Assembly: GCF_028369105.1 (NCBI RefSeq)
Contig: NZ_JAQNDO010000001.1
Span: 9,394,501-9,458,500 of the forward strand
Source: Polyangium mundeleinium
GTDB lineage: Bacteria; Myxococcota_A; Polyangia; Polyangiales; Polyangiaceae
DNA length: 64,000 nt
Direction of reading: 5' to 3'
Below, one piece after another: positions 61,410 to 64,000 of this stretch. The first letter of the stretch is position 1; the number at the start of each line of letters is the position of its first letter. The notes under the pieces were generated by a model. The model made no database searches, had not been told where the DNA came from, and saw nothing but the letters and a program-made list of their open reading frames with translations. The position numbers and the translations under genes are program-made.

Positions 61410-61802
61410 GTCTCCTCGTGGGCGTCGCGCCGGGGCGCTGCCCCGGACCCCGCGGGGGCTGTTCGCCCCTCGACCCGAACCAGGCACGGCCTGGACCGGG
61501 GGTGGAAGAACTGCGCTCCGCGCAGTTCTTCCAACGGGCCCGTGGCAAGACTGTTTAGGTGCGTTTCAAGCCGGCGACGGGCACGTTGCTGGTTGAACCA
61601 GCAGCGCCGCGATCTTGGTTGGCAGGATCGTCGCCAGTCTTGACCTGGCTGTTCGATGAACTGCGCGGAGCGCAGTTCATCGACCCCGAGTCCAGCGCTT
61701 GCGCTGGTCCGGGTCCCGGGGCGGATAGCCCCGGGTGGGGCCTGGGGCAACGCCCCAGCGAAACGCTTCGAGATGAGAGCGAGCCTCAGTCGCGAAGCAA
61801 GT
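61410..61802. other. 393-base intergenic region dominated by a large palindrome
   Basis: The gap between the convergent TPR-like and PEGA genes holds no credible gene. Nearly all of it (61422-61766) is an imperfect inverted repeat, described separately. The last 36 bases lead into the PEGA stop codon. Confidence 0.75.
61422..61766. repeat. large imperfect palindrome, candidate repetitive extragenic element
   Basis: About 345 bases folding about 61595. The outer arms (61422-61516 and 61666-61766) are inverted copies of each other at roughly three bases in four. They share blocks such as GGGGC(G)(C/T)TGCCCC and GGACC(C)GGACCAG. Each arm ends in an exact short palindrome: TGGAAGAACTGCGC-TCC-GCGCAGTTCTTCCA (61503-61533) and CGATGAACTGCGC-GGA-GCGCAGTTCATCG (61654-61682). 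The middle has a third one, TGCTGGTT-G-AACCAGCA (61587-61603), and flanking GGCAAGACTG/CAGTCTTG. No transposase or frame is present. It resembles a REP/BIME- or MITE-like unit; copy number in the genome is unknown. Confidence 0.75.
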
Positions 61803-63980
61803 TCACTTGAACTTGACGGCGGCTGTCTTCGTCTCGCCGGCCTTCACTGTCACGCTCACCGTTTGCTTGCCCTTGTCGGGGTGGATGAACGTCACGGTGT
61901 GGGTACCGGCGGGCACGCTGACGCCGACCTTGGGCGTGCTGCCGAGCGGACGACCGTCGAGCACGACCTTCGAGACCGGGATCGAGTTGATGTTGAGCGT
62001 CCCGTTGCCCGTGGCCGGCGGCGGCGCCTTGTCCCCGCCTGTCGACGTTGACGCCGTCGATGCCGTCGAGCCCGTCGAGCCCGTCGAGCCCGTCGAGCCC
62101 GTCGAGCCCGTCTCCGTCGCTGAGCCGCTTGCCGAACCGCTCACCGAACCGCTCGCCACTGCGTCGTTCGACGGCGCCTTGCCCGGCTCGAACAACTCGA
62201 TGCGGATCGGCTTCTCGGCGAGACCGTCGTCGAAGCCGAGATCCTTCGTGAAGTCGTCGAGACCCTTCTTCGTCGCGACGAGCTTCCAGCCGGCCGTGGG
62301 ATCCAGCTCGATCTTGACGGGCTGGTTCTTCCACTCCTTCTCGGGGATCTTCTTCTCTTCCTTCTTCGCGTTGACGAGCTTGACGGCTGCGCCTTCGGTC
62401 GCGAGCTCCAGGACGATCTGCCCGCGCAGCACCTTGAGCTTGATCGGACCGATCTCCTTCAGCTTGCCGGCCTCGATGTCGACCGTCTGCTCCATCCGGT
62501 CGTAGCGGTCGCCGGCCTCGAACTTCAGCTTGTGCGAACCGGCCGTGATGTCCTTCAGCTCGACCGGGAGCACGCCCTTCTCCGTACCGTCGACCCACAC
62601 CTTCGTGTTGGGCGTCGCGGCGAGGATCTTCAGGCCGGTCACGTTCGTGTTGGCCGTCGCCGACGACGACGACGCGGGCGACGCGCCCGTGGTATCGAGT
62701 GTGACCATCACCGGCGTCTCTTTGCCGGCCTCGACCGTGGCGGTCACCTTCTCGTCCTTGCCCAGGTCCGAGACGATCACGCGGACCGTCTTCTCGCCGG
62801 GCCCGAGCTCGGCGACCACGCAGGGCGTCGTGTCGCACTTCTTCTGGCCGTCGACGAAGATCTCGGCCTTGCTGACCGAACCGCCCTTCGCCTGGATGTC
62901 GATCTTCAGCGAGCCCTTCTTGGGCAGCAGCATGAAGACCCCGAGGCCGATCACTGCGACGAGCGCGACGACGCCGAGGAGGATGCCGATCTTGCTGCCG
63001 CCGGACGAAGACGCGGTCTGCGCGGTGACGATCCCGGGCGGCAGATCGGGGCGCGGGCGGATCGCCGTCGCCTCGGAGCGCGCCGTCATTGGCATCTGCG
63101 AGGGCGGCATCGAGGGCAGCGGCACCACGCCTGCGGAGGCGAGCGTCGTGGACACGCCGGGCGCCTGCGGCGGCGGCATCGCGGCGCCGGGCGGCAAGGT
63201 GCCGAGCGGCTGAACCGACATCGGCGGGGGCAGCGGCGCGGGACGCGCGGAGCCACCGGAGCCGGAGAGCAGGGCTGCAGCCGCGCTGCTCATGGGAGCC
63301 ATGCCCGCCGCGGGGCGCGGGCCGGTCGGAACCTCGGGGGCGCCTTTGCTCGCGTCGAAGACGTGGGTCGACTCTTCTTCGTCGTCCCAGTCCATATTGA
63401 CGGCCTTGCCGCCAGGGCCCACCTTCGCGGGGGCTTCACCGGGCGGCGCGCCGGGGGGCGGAGGCAGCGGCACTGGCGCGGCAGCGGCTCCGGGCGGCGG
63501 CGGCAGCGGCACTGACGTGGCGGCGGCTCCGGGCGGCGGCGGCAGCGGCACTGACGTGGCAGCGGCTCCGGGCGGCGGCGGCAGCGGCACCGACGTGGCG
63601 GCTCCGGGCGGCGGCGGCAACGCGGACGCGTGGTGGGCTCCGGGCGGCGGCGGCAACGCGGACGGGGAGGCTCCGGGCGGCGGCGCGGGGGGCATGGGAA
63701 GCGGCATCGACGGCGCTGCGCCGGGCGGCGGCGGCAGGGGCGTGGCGATCCGCTGCGAGGGTGCCCCTGGCGGAGGGGGCAATGCGCTCGGGGGCGGGGG
63801 CAAGGGTCCACCGCTCCCGGGCGGGGGCGGAAGGGGAACGGGCGCGACCCCGCCGAGCAGCGTGCTCTTGCGGGCGGCGCCGGAAGGGGGCGGCGGCATG
63901 AGTCCTGGCGTGGTGCCGCGAGGAGCCTTCTTCGCCAGCCCCTCGAAGACGTCCAGATCGCTGCCCTTATCATCGGCCAT
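61803..63980 (-). CDS. proline-rich membrane protein with PEGA domains
   Basis: A 725-residue protein; ATG at 63980 has GAGGAG upstream. The N-terminal 320 residues are low-complexity and proline-rich: PPPPGA-type repeats with a 13-residue period (PPPPGAAATSVPL). One transmembrane helix follows (IGILLGVVALVAVIGLGVFMLL). The C-terminal 380 residues are extracytoplasmic, with PEGA-like modules (IFVDGQKKCDTTPCVVAELGPGEKTVRV, TKVWVDGTEKGVLPVELKDITAGSHKLKFE, LDGRPLGSTPKVGVSVPAGTHTVTF) and a Ser/Gly/Thr linker (TGSTGSTGSTGS). PEGA domains occur on surface and Ser/Thr-kinase-linked proteins. The cytoplasmic proline-rich part may bind a partner. No kinase domain is present. Confidence 0.85.
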   Translation of the reverse strand: MADDKGSDLDVFEGLAKKAPRGTTPGLMPPPPSGAARKSTLLGGVAPVPLPPPPGSGGPLPPPPSALPPPPGAPSQRIATPLPPPPGAAPSMPLPMPPAPPPGASPSALPPPPGAHHASALPPPPGAATSVPLPPPPGAAATSVPLPPPPGAAATSVPLPPPPGAAAAPVPLPPPPGAPPGEAPAKVGPGGKAVNMDWDDEEESTHVFDASKGAPEVPTGPRPAAGMAPMSSAAAALLSGSGGSARPAPLPPPMSVQPLGTLPPGAAMPPPQAPGVSTTLASAGVVPLPSMPPSQMPMTARSEATAIRPRPDLPPGIVTAQTASSSGGSKIGILLGVVALVAVIGLGVFMLLPKKGSLKIDIQAKGGSVSKAEIFVDGQKKCDTTPCVVAELGPGEKTVRVIVSDLGKDEKVTATVEAGKETPVMVTLDTTGASPASSSSATANTNVTGLKILAATPNTKVWVDGTEKGVLPVELKDITAGSHKLKFEAGDRYDRMEQTVDIEAGKLKEIGPIKLKVLRGQIVLELATEGAAVKLVNAKKEEKKIPEKEWKNQPVKIELDPTAGWKLVATKKGLDDFTKDLGFDDGLAEKPIRIELFEPGKAPSNDAVASGSVSGSASGSATETGSTGSTGSTGSTGSTASTASTSTGGDKAPPPATGNGTLNINSIPVSKVVLDGRPLGSTPKVGVSVPAGTHTVTFIHPDKGKQTVSVTVKAGETKTAAVKFK
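62063..62112. repeat. 9-base tandem repeat in the PEGA gene
   Basis: About five and a half units of CCCGTCGAG (plus strand) encode the Gly-Ser-Thr linker before the last PEGA module. The copies are identical apart from the first, so slippage could change its length between strains. Confidence 0.7.
63448..63603. repeat. 39-base tandem repeat encoding proline-rich 13-mers
   Basis: Three near-identical units start at 63487, 63526 and 63565, each with GCTCCGGGCGGCGGCGGCAG at its beginning, with a diverged unit on either side. They encode PPPPGAAATSVPL repeats in the N-terminal part of the PEGA protein. Confidence 0.75.
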
Positions 63981-64000
63981 GTTCAGCCACTCCTCGACGA

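Overview
The window is GC-rich, densely packed bacterial chromosome. Three things point to a myxobacterium, most likely of the Polyangium/Sorangium group: two proteins end in a MYXO-CTERM tail (Cys-Ser-Cys, hydrophobic helix, Arg cluster), Cys/Asp-rich MopE-type repeats are abundant, and long, gene-spanning antisense frames occur throughout, as expected from extreme third-position GC. I see no tRNA, rRNA, CRISPR array, prophage or insertion sequence. The species is my inference; the gene content is read directly.

Layout. 1-4128 (minus): an SCP2-like sterol-carrier protein cut by the window edge, a membrane protein and a Cu(+)-type P1B ATPase. 4345-6205 (plus): ribosomal protein L3 outside any S10 operon, then the 23S rRNA methyltransferase RlmE and a ChaC-like cyclotransferase, tightly coupled. 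6187-12155: an FHA/DUF4388 protein, the lysine-degradation enzyme Kdd, formate-tetrahydrofolate ligase and a membrane histidine kinase. 12222-18394 (minus operon): a hypothetical protein, NadD, a DUF2520 oxidoreductase, a TPR-sigma54 activator and a lipoprotein. 18486-25338: a 2Fe-2S/FAD oxidoreductase, an orphan CcmB, GltX, a CPBP intramembrane protease, a lytic transglycosylase and a lysine 2,3-aminomutase-type radical SAM enzyme. 25400-26641: a WYL regulator.

26960-38221 is the most distinctive block. Two tandem paralogues of about 1,320 residues each carry a signal peptide, a von Willebrand A-like domain, eleven MopE-like Cys/Asp repeats, further Cys-rich modules and a MYXO-CTERM tail. 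They are followed by a lipoprotein with eight or nine such repeats and a C-terminal formylglycine-generating-enzyme-like (SUMF1 fold) domain. A decayed piece of the lipoprotein gene remains after the first paralogue, which shows how the tandem pair arose. A CPBP protease 4 kb upstream is a candidate partner, because MYXO-CTERM-processing myxosortases are proposed to belong to that family.

38316-45041 holds a CKKCH lipoprotein, a metallophosphoesterase, pyrimidine-nucleoside phosphorylase, a PhoR/PhoB-type two-component pair, a small lipoprotein and a DUF3293 protein. 45184-50835 is a four-gene Gld-like ABC transporter operon. 51048-56634 has a subtilase-fold protein that appears catalytically dead, then pyrC-carA, rimO and a lipoprotein. 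56767-61409 is a type IV pilin locus: a PilR-like activator, a pilin with a strong sigma54 promoter match, PilA, a divergent pilin-like protein and a TPR-like membrane protein. 61422-61766 is a large imperfect palindrome between convergent genes, followed by a proline-rich PEGA protein (61803-63980, minus).
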